A program made the translations under genes and the position numbers. From Pomphorhynchus laevis (taxonomy: Eukaryota > Acanthocephala > Palaeacanthocephala > Echinorhynchida > Pomphorhynchidae), in the NCBI GenBank assembly GCA_012934845.2, contig WNNJ02003020.1, positions 1 to 64,000 of the forward strand: 64,000 nt of DNA, read 5' to 3'. Position 1 is the stretch's first letter. Every line of letters begins with the position of its first letter. This document shows positions 1-12,300 of the stretch, piece by piece. The notes under the pieces are model-generated. The model saw nothing but the letters and a program-made list of their open reading frames with translations, did no database searches and had not been told where the DNA came from.

Positions 1-391
1 ATATGTCATAGTTGGCATGCATATTCACCATTTCATCGGAATGCATCAGTTCAAGCAATGAGCTCGAACTGGATTGATAAACAGTTAGTGTGTAGTTCGA
101 CTCCAATCTTTCTTGCACTGTACAACAATCTTATTGATAGAAATAAAAAAGTGTCAAAACACAGTTAATAATGTAAATTTCAGCTCGGTGATAGATAGAA
201 TATAAATATATTTATATTAAAAAAATGTTTTTGTTTATATTTTACTAAAGAAGAATAAAATATTCGAAACGTTTGTAGGTTTATTACTTATTATTAATTA
301 TTGTCTGTTTGATAATTTGTATATTTTTTTGTAATATTATTTATTAAAAAAGAAAAGTTAATTTACAGAAATTAGGTTCCCGTAAACGGGC
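1..391. other. AT-rich flank, no gene supported
   Basis: No supported gene. About 57 codons are open on the + strand from base 2, but without a recognisable domain or clear splice sites. The right end abuts the 3' end of the retrotransposon that follows on the minus strand. Confidence 0.4.
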
Positions 392-3300
392 CTATAAATG
401 AGATTTATTGTCAGGAAAGATTGGATGTCTTCTACTTGATCGCGGCATTCGCAGACATAGTGAAGAAGCACGTGCAATCGAGAAGCTAATCTTGCGTTTA
501 AGGTGAACCAATACATCACTATATTTTTCTGATTTTAACCTCGATGATATCGAGGCAATGTCCTTGAGTAGCTTAAGAGCTCGCGGTCCAACTCCTCCTG
601 ATGATGAAAAAATTAATGGTATAAACTTGCTTTCTTCCACACTGACAATTCTTTCATTGTATTTGCTGTTTTTGCGATTTTCATTATATTCAAAGGCGGC
701 GAGAGGCGAACTGCTGGCATATGACGGAGCATGTACTGAAAAAACATTAACGTCAAAAAACGTCCGCTCATATCGATTGTCCTGTAGTCCATAACATGAA
801 ATGTCTAGGCGCACATTGTTATTTTTCGTTGTTGAATTATTCATGAATTCTAAGCTGTCTGGAATCTTTTGCAAAGTTGGTTCGACTTCGACGCCGTGGC
901 ATATCTCTGATAATGCATAAGCGATCGTGTTCCGAATATCGTTGTGACGGATTATTGGTACACCACCGCGTTTACATGATAATGCGTGAATAATGCCATT
1001 TGTTGTACCGCATATACATGTTTTTTTGTTTAGATCTGGTGGATTCCATCCATATCTGGAACATATGGCATCCCTAAATTCATAAGAATGGAGATGAAAG
1101 TTATCAACGGCTAGAGGAAGCGCACTTAGCCATGATGAAGCGCAATTCTGAGTAGCATGGTTAATTGCATTCAATACTGCTTGTTGAGCCCTTTGTTTGA
1201 CGTCAATTAAACGGTTCTTGTAAACATTAATTCGTTGACAAGAAATACTTTTTATAACATCTGCTTGTACTTGTCGCAGAGTTTCTCCTGTATATTCAGA
1301 ATCATAAGTATTACAGATTAGTTGTGCGTTTTCATACTCCAGTGTGGATGTGAAAATGGGGTCTAATACGCCTAGACCTCCTAGTTTAAGAGGTGAGGTC
1401 AATATTGTCCACCAATCATGATTCAAGGTTCGACTTGTTAAAGATGGTAAAAGCTTGTCTTTTAGTATGGCCAACAGCGTTGACAAATGCCCGCATTCAA
1501 ATGTTGTATTTCTGAAAAAGTGAGTCCATTTCCATTGTACTAATTTTGTAAGACCGATATAAGATACATGTGGATCAACTTTGGCTATTTCTACTAAACG
1601 ATCAAGTAGACGAGTCCAACTTTGAGATTTATCTAGTGCAACCGAATCTACATACTCGGTAGTGCCTATAGGAATGCCAAGTATCATAATACCATCCGAT
1701 GATATTCCAATTTCTTTCAATGGGCATGCTTGCTTTCATTTCAGATGGATGAGTAAGCAGTTGTGTTTTCTTAGCGTTAACGAAATATCCGTATTGAGGT
1801 CCATCGCTTTTCAATACATTCCATACTATATTTAACTCGTCAATAGTACCGACAAAGTTTGCATCATCCGCAAACCAAACTTGTGTGATGCTGGGAACAC
1901 TGTTTTTAATTTTGTTGATCAACGGAAGTGATGCCATGGAGAAAGCCGCCATAGCTAAGGGGTCCCCTTGTGTGAACCCCTCTCGAGAAAATATGCTTGT
2001 ACCGCCAAGCACTAGTTGAGCGTCAGTTCTGTAAGTGTTTGCAAGAACACAAGCCAACGAAGGACAAATGTATTGTATATTGTGAATAGCAGCTTGTCGA
2101 TTTAAAGAGTTAAATGCGTTAGAAGCATCCACGGCAAGAACACAGCGTTGTTTATTCGACATAAATGCGGATTTGATGGAATGAATAGCAAACTCAATTC
2201 CGCCACGTTGTGATGCTGCCAGTTGACTCTTTCCAGCCACGTCTTGTAAGTCGAATTTTACCACTTCAAGTATGGCTTTACATACTATGAGTCTCGTAAC
2301 TTCACACACTCCTATCGGTCTTATGCCCCCAGATTTCTTAGGGATAGCGACAAGCTTACATGTCGTAAACGCATCAAGAACACCAGGAGGAATTTTATCA
2401 GTAGTTAATCGAATTGTGAATTCAGCCAAAGCCCTGGCAAGGTTACGTGAATGATTTCCGAAGCCTGTGAGCATGAATTTCCATAGATTCGAATCACATC
2501 CTGACGGTCCTGCACTTCCGTTAGTCTTTTTACAAGCTTTGATGACAGCGTCTTCGTCAATTTGCGTGAAGCGTACAGAGTGATGTGTGATCGCTCCATG
2601 AATTGGTGATGACAGAAGAGAATCAGGATGTAGATTTTCTGGGATAGGGTGTAGATTTTCAAGCACTTCTTTGACAGATGAAGATCCAACCATAACATTA
2701 GGGCCTAGCGGACCTGACAAATCATTGTTATCAAGAATCGCGGAACTTGCAGCAACTTTCCCTCGTAACATTAGTCTAACATAATTCTTTTTCCAATCCG
2801 TCATATGTGAATTTTTTCTAGGTTCACTAAAAGCTACTTGTAGGTAATTGGCCTCGTCAAAAAGCTCTTTATATTTTTTTGTTGACCACAAAGCCAGTCT
2901 GTTCTCTAATGTTTTTCGAATCACGTTAACTTTTTTCGATGGAATTCTTTGGAGAACGCATTGTAAAAAAACTGTAGCAGACTTGAGAACAGAGTTCTCA
3001 TTATTATTTTTTCGTGCAACATCGAAATAGAAGTTTGCGATAGTATCAATTATAGTATTACTTGCAGAACATCGAGGGAGCACCATGATATTTAGCTTCC
3101 ATTGAATAACCACTTGATATATCCCCTCAATATTACAAATTTCTAAGTTATTAGAAATTCCATTATTCACAGATACAATCTGAGTAGCATCAGTAATTAC
3201 TGTTCTGTTTGCATGATTTTGATATGCATTTCTTTGCGAAGATTCTGATTCTATAGCGTTTCTGTATATATTATTTTCCGGAATTCCAGTTAAAATACAT

Positions 3301-3461
3301 ACATCGGGCGATGTACTTATATTCGTCTTATTGATACATCCGCACAATCTACATGTTGTGCATTTTCGACCGGCCTTAACACATTTGCAGTTTTTGCATT
3401 TTGCGGCCTGTCCATTGCAATTGCAGCATTTCAATACACTGTCAGGACGTCCTTTAGGCAT
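392..3461 (-). mobile_element. RLE-type non-LTR retrotransposon, near-complete (RLE-A copy 1)
   Basis: About 3.07 kb of coding sequence on the minus strand. I place the start at the Met at 3461, which opens a Cys-rich segment (CCNCNG ... KAGRKCTTC ... CGCINK) resembling a TSO1/tesmin-type CXC zinc domain. A reverse transcriptase follows, with GPSGCD, RPIGVCEV, DASNAFNSLNR, EGFTQGDPLAM and the catalytic FADD at about 1863-1874. The C-terminal part (about 540-1030) has a CxC..H..C knuckle (CICG ... HALSC), then RHNDIRN, EVEPTL, RLDIS and FFDVNVF, as in the PD-(D/E)XK restriction-like endonuclease of R2/NeSL-type elements. One frameshift near 1629-1720 separates the RT frame (1629-3461) from the endonuclease frame (392-1720); otherwise it is open, so the insertion is fairly young. 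Clade inside the RLE group is not decided. It would move by target-primed reverse transcription. Confidence 0.85.
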
Positions 3462-3539
3462 TATTATTGTAAGTTGTAAGTAGTTTATTAAGCAGCCAAG
3501 AAAGTTCAAACTAGGTTGCAAATCTATAGTAATAATCAT

Positions 3540-4639
3540 ATTACGCTGTGATAAATGACAAGCTATGTCAATATTGATAATTTGTATAGTTAGAATAATA
3601 ACAAGATGACGTTCTGCCTTTCAATGGCTTTTCAATATCAACGAAGCACAAAAAGAAAACATTAAGCTATAAACTGTCAAAATCAAGTTATATTTCTTCA
3701 TGTATCTAGATTTTTAAACCTAACAAAAGATCTAGAAAATTGCGAAAAAGATCTAGAAAATCTTCAAAATCAAGTTATATTTCTTCATGTATCTAGATTT
3801 TTAAACCTAACAAAAGATCTAGAAAATTGCGCTAATGGTATACTGACGTTAAGATTAGTTTGAATGTTCTTCACACTTTAAAAGGAAATGTGAAGTACTT
3901 AACCTTGGTCTGGAACATTCATCAGATTTTCTTAAATTTGGACTCAAAAATATATAAACACTAAGGCAGGAAATGACAAATAGAGGTGCCTAGAAAACCT
4001 GATTGGGTACTAAACTATATTTATGGGAAAAGTGACCACCCTCCCCAAGTTAAGAAGCTTTCATATTATGAAAAGTGTGCAGTACGAATGACGCCTTTGA
4101 AAGAAATGTGAAAATTTTAACAAAAGAAGGATACGGTCACGTTGAAGGAGGATGTCCACTGATAACGTGCACGTACGATTTAGTACCGCTGAATTTCTCA
4201 TACACTTTTGTTCGCCACTTATTATCACTGTCCTGTTAGATCATCCAATCAAAGAAAACCATATATTGTTTGAATAGATAAATTCAGTATGTGACGTATT
4301 GTATGCTGATTGTTGAGTGTGGTTCAGTTAAGTACGGACAGCAGTTTTTAACATACTGCCGCATTTCTATGGAATCGTGGGTTATTGTTTTTCAAGCATC
4401 TTTGATGTAACTGTTATATATGTATGCCGATTCCTTTAAAGTATCCAACAAACCACGCGACGCAGCAACTTATAAATCGCCTGATATGGATTGAGATGAT
4501 CTGATAAGCAAGTTTCCAGTTTACGAGCTTTCTGCCACTGGAACTTAAGCAATTTATCGAAAATGCTCTTTTTTAAAAGTCACGCAGGCAACCGAAAAGT
4601 CATCGAGATGGTTCATACTTACGGTCTTAGGTCCAGCAG
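3540..4639. other. AT-rich spacer with a short tandem duplication
   Basis: No gene supported. It contains the 87-bp-period duplication listed separately. A 39-codon open stretch near 4120-4240 has no recognisable domain. Confidence 0.4.
3678..3831. repeat. Tandem duplication, two ~67-bp copies, period 87
   Basis: The segment beginning CAAAATCAAGTTATATTTC occurs at 3678-3744 and again at 3765-3831, essentially identical. The spacer repeats the AAAAGATCTAGAAAA motif. Confidence 0.85.
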
Positions 4640-6850
4640 GATCTGAGACCTCCAGTCAATCCAATACGCAGCTCTCCGATTGAACCGCCCGGGGTCGTTC
4701 CCAAAGAATCCAATCAAGGCGGACTATGCTCGGTAATCGCGAGATGAGAAGCTTGAAAAGCCTTAGTCTTTGCTCTGGGGACGTCCTTTGTAAAAGAAGA
4801 CTAACCCCGAGATAGTCCAAGTACCCCAGAAGCGCACTTGAGTTTTCCCATTGAATAACATATGCTAAGCCCGTTTCAGGGCCCACCTAGCTATTTTCAG
4901 AATATGTTGGAGTCTATCCATGTCAGCTTTCGCTAACCAGTTCACCGTAATGGTGAACCCCAGGTATTTTGCTCAATATGTGAAGGTAGGGAGTGGTTGA
5001 TTAGTGAATATGGAAGATAGAGCTGAGAGTGCTAGTCTCTTCAATTTTTTCTTGGTGGCAGAAGCGGCATGATAAACTACCACTTGCAATTTAGTAGATT
5101 TCAAAATAAGATTGAATATGGTTAGCTCATCTTTTAATCTTTAAAAAAACGGCTGATGTCAGAGACTACATCTTTGCACCTGCGTCCAGAGAACAGGGCT
5201 GTGGTATCATCAGCGTATACCACTAGATGATGATCACATTTAAAATTAGTGAATATTACAACGGACGCAGTAAGATATAAGATAGGAGAGAGTGGGGATT
5301 TTTGAGGCACCCTTGTAATAGTGTAGAACTGACACGCATCAAGGTCGTCTTCATAGAAAAACCGCTTGGTGTGCAGCAATATATCCACCCTGTTTACAAT
5401 TCCCTTAGGCAAACCGAGGGACCTAAAAGACACCTTCGTTATCACCTGAGAGGAGATTACGAAGGAAATGGAGACACGGTCAAATGCGGCAGAAAAGTCG
5501 AGGAAAACAGGCGCAGTGAGTTGACGACTGTTATCCCGACAAAACTGATGCACTTTATCTATTGCTGAATGGACAGAGCACCTTTTGACAAACCAATGAA
5601 GACTCGGTGGGATCAAGTTACGCCTACTAAAATGGTTGCGGATTCTACGCTCAAGCGATTTTTCGTAGGTGGAGATGAGGGAGTTTTGAATCGAAATGGG
5701 CCACAGGTCTTTAGGACATAAGACCGAATTACGTTTAAGTAAAAAATCTACGACTTATATTGATGCCAGCTACATCAGATGGTGAGGCTAAAAGCATCGT
5801 GACAGCTACTTCTCTTCTTCGACCGGGTGTCAGAAGCTAACAGACCCGAGAAAATAGTGAAGCGACGGATTTGGTGGTGCCCGGAAGTGGATCCCTGGAG
5901 TTAAGGATATCTGTAACAGATGATTCCCTGCTTCTGAAGTCATTCCAAGACGGGATTGGTTTGGGAGATTGAGTGGTTCCATAGTTGTTAGGGATAGTGA
6001 CTCTTCTAAAACTGTCAAGGCCAATACTCTCAATCCAACCCACAGCCCTGTCTCTCCAACAGACAAACTTCCCTTCTTGAATATATTCCAAAATGAAAAC
6101 TGAGAAGGGTTAAGGTGAGCAAGGCTCGCCCCTTTCCCTTCTCAGCTGAAATCTATATCTAGAGTTCTAGTATTCATTCGAGAGAGCCTGTCTGTCGAAA
6201 ACAGAGAGATTGGGGGAGGTGTAGCATTTTAGCCAGGACCTTGAGTTTTGTTGGAGTGGGGTTGTAAATTCGACCTTTATAAGTAGTCGAAAGGATCGCG
6301 GTAGCTTGCAATGAGAGGTAGAAATTAAATTCGGTCAAACTCTCAATTGCAATTCTGTGGAAGAGTTGGATAGCTGCCTGAAGGAAAGCCACTCTGATGG
6401 GATCAAAGTAAAACCTCCTTCTAAGCAACGTATCATCCTCTATCCGCCAACAAATTAGGTCATGAGAGGTGGTCTGTTCTTGGCGCGACTGCTCAGTACA
6501 GATGGGTTTCAACAACCACATCTTATGAAGCAGTAAAATGTCGAGGAGAAAATTAGTTGTTGAGCAATGAAAGGTGTGGGACGATGGTTTGGGAATAAGA
6601 TAGTCGTTTCTTGCTCTAATCAGTGCTGCATTAATTTAACGACTAGTTCTGTCGTTGAAGTCACCGAGTGACATGTCATAGCCACTACCCAAAATACGGT
6701 TCAGGAGCTCACGATTCTTGTAAATTTCCCTTGGTCTAATATAGATATTGGCTATACTGATACGTTTACCGTTCTTACAAAGTGCTATAACTAAACAAGA
6801 CAGGGCTGGACATGAATAGTTTAAAATAGGGACGATATTAAGAAGCATTT
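4640..6850 (-). mobile_element. APE-type LINE, degraded (LINE-D copy 1)
   Basis: Minus-strand non-LTR element. At 6636-6848 is the end of an apurinic endonuclease domain (IANIYIRP ... LGDFNDR; SLGDFN is the APE signature). At 5134-5616 is an RT core with VFLDFSAAFDRVS, a PQKSPLSPILYL block and VVYADDTTALFSGRR (YADD). At 4656-4886 is a post-RT region (EQRLRLFKLLISRLPSIVR). The same blocks recur in the copy at 62.69-64.0 kb, whose 3' end shares the GGATCTGAG ... CCAATCC sequence, placing the 3' end near 4640. The frame is split into several pieces by stops and frameshifts. The group is Jockey/I/R1-like; exact clade not resolved. Confidence 0.8.
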
Positions 6851-6859
6851 AACTAGGGT

Positions 6860-7645
6860 TAAAAGACATTGTACATAATATGAGTGAGGAGGGGTTATGT
6901 ACGGAGTAAAGTGGGTGTAAATGTGCTTAAGGATAAATCGAGTAATGTCCCGGGGGAGAAGGATAGACCGTGTCTCCTGAATGACTACATCCCGATTCCT
7001 TAACTGCTTAATCAATATAGCTGCGTTGCGTTCGAATTCAGCATTTCCTGAGCATGCACGTCGTATACGTAACACTTCGTTGTGAATAATGCGACGCTTC
7101 AAAGAATGTGAATGCGCGCTGTAAGCATGTAGATGTAGAGGAGCGATTCTGGTTTTCTGCAGAATGCCGATTTATACAAATCCTGCTCACAGCAGATAGT
7201 GAAATCTTGAATTTTCACCGATGATCCATCCTCAAACGTTAATGTTAATGGCTCTGTACAATTGACCGTACTTTAAAACCCGCATGTTGTTTTTACCCCT
7301 CGATTGGCCTGTCTAGATCTCCAGGCCAAGCAACAAAAATGTCATCAATGTATCGACAGAAGCATAACGGCTTGATGTTATAACTACTAAGCCAAGTAGA
7401 TTCTACCATCCCCATGTAAATTATTGCTAGCGTTGGAGCAAACGGCGTGCCCATTGCTGTCCCCACCCACTGAACAAAGTAGTTGCAGCGAAACACAAGC
7501 AAATTGTTTTTCGATAAAGGTTCGGCTGATTTTAAGACAAAATCTTTCATTGGTTCCGACCAATTGCTTTCCTCTATTATTAATGCGATAGATTTTAGAG
7601 CGACTTCTGTCGGTATATTTGTGTATAAACTTGTCGATCGCTATA
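6860..7645 (-). mobile_element. Penelope-like RT fragment (PLE-B)
   Basis: Minus-strand RT fragment of a Penelope-like element. Around 7550-7645 it reads SLYTNIPTEVAL; at 7293-7550 YFVQWVGTAMGTPFAP and the catalytic CRYIDDIFVAW (YIDD); at 6821-7102 the thumb-region block HNEVLRIRRACS followed by a LIKQLRNRD block. GTAMGTPFAP and RYIDDIF are diagnostic of PLE RTs, and the sequence is clearly unlike the PLE-A family. The element is broken and abuts LINE-D, whose insertion may have cut it. Confidence 0.8.
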
Positions 7646-7719
7646 TCATCTTTTATTGCAAATGTATTTGTACTTTTATTTTATTTTATTTGATACGTTG
7701 TCTGCTATGAACAATATAT

Positions 7720-8974
7720 AATGCTCATAGGTGCTTGTTATTTTTAGATTAAAGAATGGCGAATAGCCCGAAATCTCAAATAAATTTCGCACTGCTTATT
7801 GTTGGGTCTTTCTACTTATTTTCAAAATTATATGTATATATACATATATATACATATATATTTATAGTCTTGGTTATAAAAAATACTTACAATTGATGAG
7901 GTTACTTGGCCGAAACGCTTTAAATCTCATTGTGTGCAATTTTCCTGTTTTTATTATTTCTGAAGAAAACATATGGCCGAATTACATTGTGATCTAGGAT
8001 TGATATCGCTACGGCATTTACCATATATTTACAAAGCGGGCGAAATGACCTGAGTATTCAACACTTAGGCATCAGGGAATATGAATCTTGAAATTTGGAA
8101 GCGAATACTGAATTGGATTTGAATCTACAATTCTAAATTATATAAAAGCATATATCAAAGGATCTTCAAGGCGATTTGACTGAGCAGGTTTTTTGTGTAT
8201 CTACAAATATATATAGAGATCACAGATGTGCGGAAAAATATGATTATATATATTAGTGACTGCTTCGATACATTCTCATTTAGTCCATAACATTGAATGT
8301 CTAGTCCTGCATTTTGATCTCTCGTTGTCGTAGCTACTTTGAATTCTTCTGATTATGGAAGCAGGTATTTTTGTTCTGATGTAGGATAGCATTTTTTCTT
8401 TTAATAATTATATGTCCTAGAACTTCGCAGCTTAATGAGTGTGTTATATCTGTCTTAATTCTGCAACTAATTAAATCGGAATTCCACTAGGATTCTAGCA
8501 ATATCGAACTGTTATTGTGTTTGGAAGAATATAGTCTTCTTTGATTCGAGGGAATCGTAAAGCACTTTTAAGGAAGTTGTTTAATGATAAAAGGCCATTT
8601 GACTATAATCTAGATGTTTTTCATTTTTGTCATTTTTATATCCTTCGTAATCATTCACTGACCTAAATATCTTAATAAATTTTAAACAATTTTAAGTCAA
8701 GTTGGTTGAACTCACCTAAACGATGTTCCTTAATTAAAACATTTTAGCATAAATAATTTATTTATTACAGCTATTAATTAAAATATAAGATAATTGTTAT
8801 ATTTCGTAATTAAAAATTATTTTATAAAGTAAATAAACGCTATATATAAAAAATTACACTATGTATAATTGTACAAATTATAATATTTTATTCAAATGAC
8901 GGAGAGCGAATATGAAATCAATTTTTACTAGATTTGATAATTTATTGGATTGAAGTATTAAATTATTTGTTTAG
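7720..8974. other. Intergenic or intronic AT-rich stretch
   Basis: Holds an ATATGTATA-type simple repeat near 7830-7870, a CCGAAACG-containing motif at 7893-7917 (see findings) and an RLE-A fragment. No upstream DENN exon was recognised. Confidence 0.35.
8260..8370 (-). mobile_element. RLE-A fragment
   Basis: Shares TAGTCCATAACATTGAATG and following bases with RLE-A copy 1 at about 785-845 (AGTCCATAACATGAAATGTC), where the sequence encodes the RLDISCYGLQD part of the endonuclease on the minus strand. A short, old relic. Confidence 0.6.
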
Positions 8975-9369
8975 GCAGGACAGTTTTGCGTTGTGTATTT
9001 GGACGATGGACGAGTTAGCTACACGAGAAAAGTAGCTGGATTGCCTTTTGCAGATGAACTCATAGATGAACTTAATGAATCAATTACGAAAAGATGGAGT
9101 TCATACAATCTAAGCAGAAAATATTCATTAGCTTTTCAGCATGATCAGTACACAGCAGCAAAACGTAGAATACTTGTGAACACGCTAACACAAGAACTAA
9201 TCCTTAATAGTTTGGCTCAAAATCTGATAAATTTTGAAAACTTTATCGACAAAAGTAAAGTTAATGAAAATTTTGACAGATATGGTTTCTTACGACAGTG
9301 CCCAAAGTCCAGATATAAATTTGTATCTCAACTGACGCTATCTCAAATATTCGCAAATTTCATTGATTC
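8975..9369 (+). CDS. DENND5: DENND5 exon (end of DENN module)
   Basis: After an AG at 8973-8974 (or 8977-8978) the frame reads FCVVYLDDGRVSY, then NFENFIDKSKVNENFDR and LSQIFANFID, matching the cDENN-dDENN part of DENND5. The frame stays open to 9550. The donor is uncertain: a GT at 9370 gives the phase needed for the next exon, while a GT at 9407 looks more canonical. Confidence 0.75.
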
Positions 9370-12300
9370 GTATTCTGACCAAAACAATTTAAAAACAGAT
9401 TTTTCGGTAGTATTAATATTTTCATTGCGTCAAGAGATTAGATTGATAATTCTAAAGAACAAATGCTTACGAGTTCGTATTTACTCACTTTATTCACTGA
9501 AATTATGCATTTGTACAGCAATTTTAGTTCAAATTATGTATCTCACTTAAATGATATGATTTGTCAATATTTCACAATATATTTGTCAGTGATATTTGTC
9601 AATATTTGTTAATATTTTATCTGTGATAATGGATTCATTTCAACCATAATTGAAAATATTAATTTAAAAACAAATCTGATTAGAATTATTCTGTCGAAAC
9701 CTACAGATTTGCAAGTTAATTGTGATTTACTCAATATATAATTATCTAAAGAGCTAGTGCATTTTTATATAATTTTTTATAATCTTATGTATGGATTAGG
9801 CAATCAAATAAAAATACTGAAATTACGAAGCTATTATGCTTTATCTTTACAAAAAAATTATTTCTTTTTTAAGTTTACAATATAAATTTTTGTAAATTTT
9901 AATTTTTGTAAATATTTTGATATAATAATATTATAATAATATTTATGCTATTTATTATAGCATAAATTATCAGCATATATAATGCAAATAAAAAAGACAT
10001 TTTTAATGGTTTTTTAAATTAATTTAAGTTATAAATCCTATTAAAATTTAATTTATAATTTATTTTAAATTAAACTAATTAATTTAATTTTTAATTATAT
10101 ACCCCTGAAATTAAAAAATAAAAAATTTCGGTTTTTTGACATTAACAATTTCGTTTTTTTTTGACAATATGTTTTTGACATTAGCAAATTGTATGAAGAT
10201 GAATATTGTCGAATTAGAAACTTTAATGGATAATATATTGTCAGTCAGACAAATCATCATCTATCTTAATTTGACATTTAACAACAAGTTTGAATTTCAA
10301 AATCATTCCACTCATTCGGAATTCAAACACAAGTTCAAATGTCCTCCGCTTTCTGTTTCTAGATGTTTTTTTTGTTTTAAGATATTTTAGGTCATTTGCA
10401 AGTATTAAAGTTTATATTTTTGAATTTAGATTTTTCAAAGTCGTTTAAAGTCTTTAAGTAAACTTCCAAGAGAGGATAATAATTACATTTCAGCTTCATA
10501 TGTTCTTGATACAGGTGCATATAAATTGGATTTAATAAATTTAATCGTTTATTTCTATGTTTTGCTTTCTGCTGATAAATATACAGAAATTTAGAACACG
10601 ATACAATTACAAACCTTACCAACCCAGTAAAACATACTCCATATTTCGATTTCAATTGTGAATATAATGATCCTTATGAAAACGAAAAATCCGCTTTTAT
10701 GTTTCTTGTCGAATGCCCTGAATTTAAAGAATCTACGGGGTATAAATGTTTTAAACAATTCATTAATTCGTAAAGTTATTTGTATTAAAGCTATTTACAT
10801 TAGGCAGCTATTTTTATTTGTTTAACATATGAATTTAATAAAATTAATATTAAAATGAAAAGGATTAGGAAAATAAATATGTATGTAACAAATTAGAGTA
10901 AGTATAATGAATGATCAGATTCTAAATTCTCACCGATCGGCAAGGATTTTGTAAGCTCCGGCTTATTACTGTACTTTTTAGAGTTATTTCTTTGTGATCG
11001 CTGATATTCTTCGCTATCATGTTCATGCGATCCATGAGCGTTGCTGTGACGATTATCTTCCGATTCGGTTGATGTATTCGCGGCCGCGGTGGTGGCGGTT
11101 GTAATGAATTCGTTAATTCTTCGAACCATGTTTGAGCAACTCTTCAAAATTGATGCGATATTACTACTTTTATTCGTAATTAAGTGATTGGTGGTATTTG
11201 TTGTCACTATCATTTGTACTGCCGCTGGTGCGTCGTCATGTTGATCATGCTCAACACCTTGAACATCAACAACATTGTCGGGTAGTATAAGATCATCACA
11301 CATGTTGAGTAACTGATGAATGATCTGGTTGAGATGATCATTACAATTGTCGGGTGTATGATCGGCAACACTAGATTGGCTGCAATTCATCGTGGAAATT
11401 CCGGTTTTACCATTGTCAATCATAGTTTCTTCTTGGTTACTACTCGATGATACAAAGAAAGGCGCAGCAGATTCGTCGGCACCGGGTTCGTTGATAGAAC
11501 CAGAAGCAAATTTTGCAAATTCATTCGATGGATTGCAATCAAGCCCATATTTAGGATCATATGATGTAAATGACATCATTGGTATTGTTGAATTGCTGTT
11601 AAGTATAAATGATGACGATTCAAACTCCAATCCCTGTTGAGATGATCCTTTTAATTTTATCGTCAAGTTATCATTATCCTTGATTGGACAACAAATTAGA
11701 TTATTGTATTCGTTCATTTGATTATTATTTATTTGCATATCATTACTAGCTAAGGGATGCATTGAACTCTGATGCAGCTCACCAAGTTGTTGGATCTTAT
11801 TTATTTGATCGGTAACTTGTCCTGTCGGTGAATTAGCAGACATCAATAGATGACTTTCAGCATCAGTTGTAGTTGCACAATAAGTAAATATCATTTCTTT
11901 TTCGAAATCTGTTTGACCGTAGTCCGACGATTGCTTTCTAACTTTGGTAAGAGATTTGGCTACATCAGTATCGTCATTATCGTCTACATTTAGCTGGGAA
12001 TGATGATGCTGAAAAACATCATTAGTAGCATCGAATGGAGTATCGTGCTTAGTGATATTGGCAGGAATGTCATCGTTACATTGAGACGCATGCTTGTTTA
12101 TCGGTTCATTATCTGCGACTATCGTAGAAGTGGCGCTCACAGCATTATACTCAGTTTCAATTGATCTGGAGTTATATGTATCACAACGTCTAGTCATACA
12201 GGGTAGTCTTATCACATCACGAGTTCGGCTCGAAGCACAAGTGTCTGGCTCGAAGAGGCGTTTCCCGGGTTCACCTGTTTCCTGGTGTCCACCATCAAAT

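Noticed and set aside
1-180. Upstream DENND5 exon
   Set aside because: An open stretch exists, but I could not align it with any part of the DENN domain and saw no good donor.
8993-9550. Stand-alone 185-codon gene
   Set aside because: Only the first ~125 codons align with DENND5; the rest reads into AT-rich intron, so this is an exon and not a whole gene.
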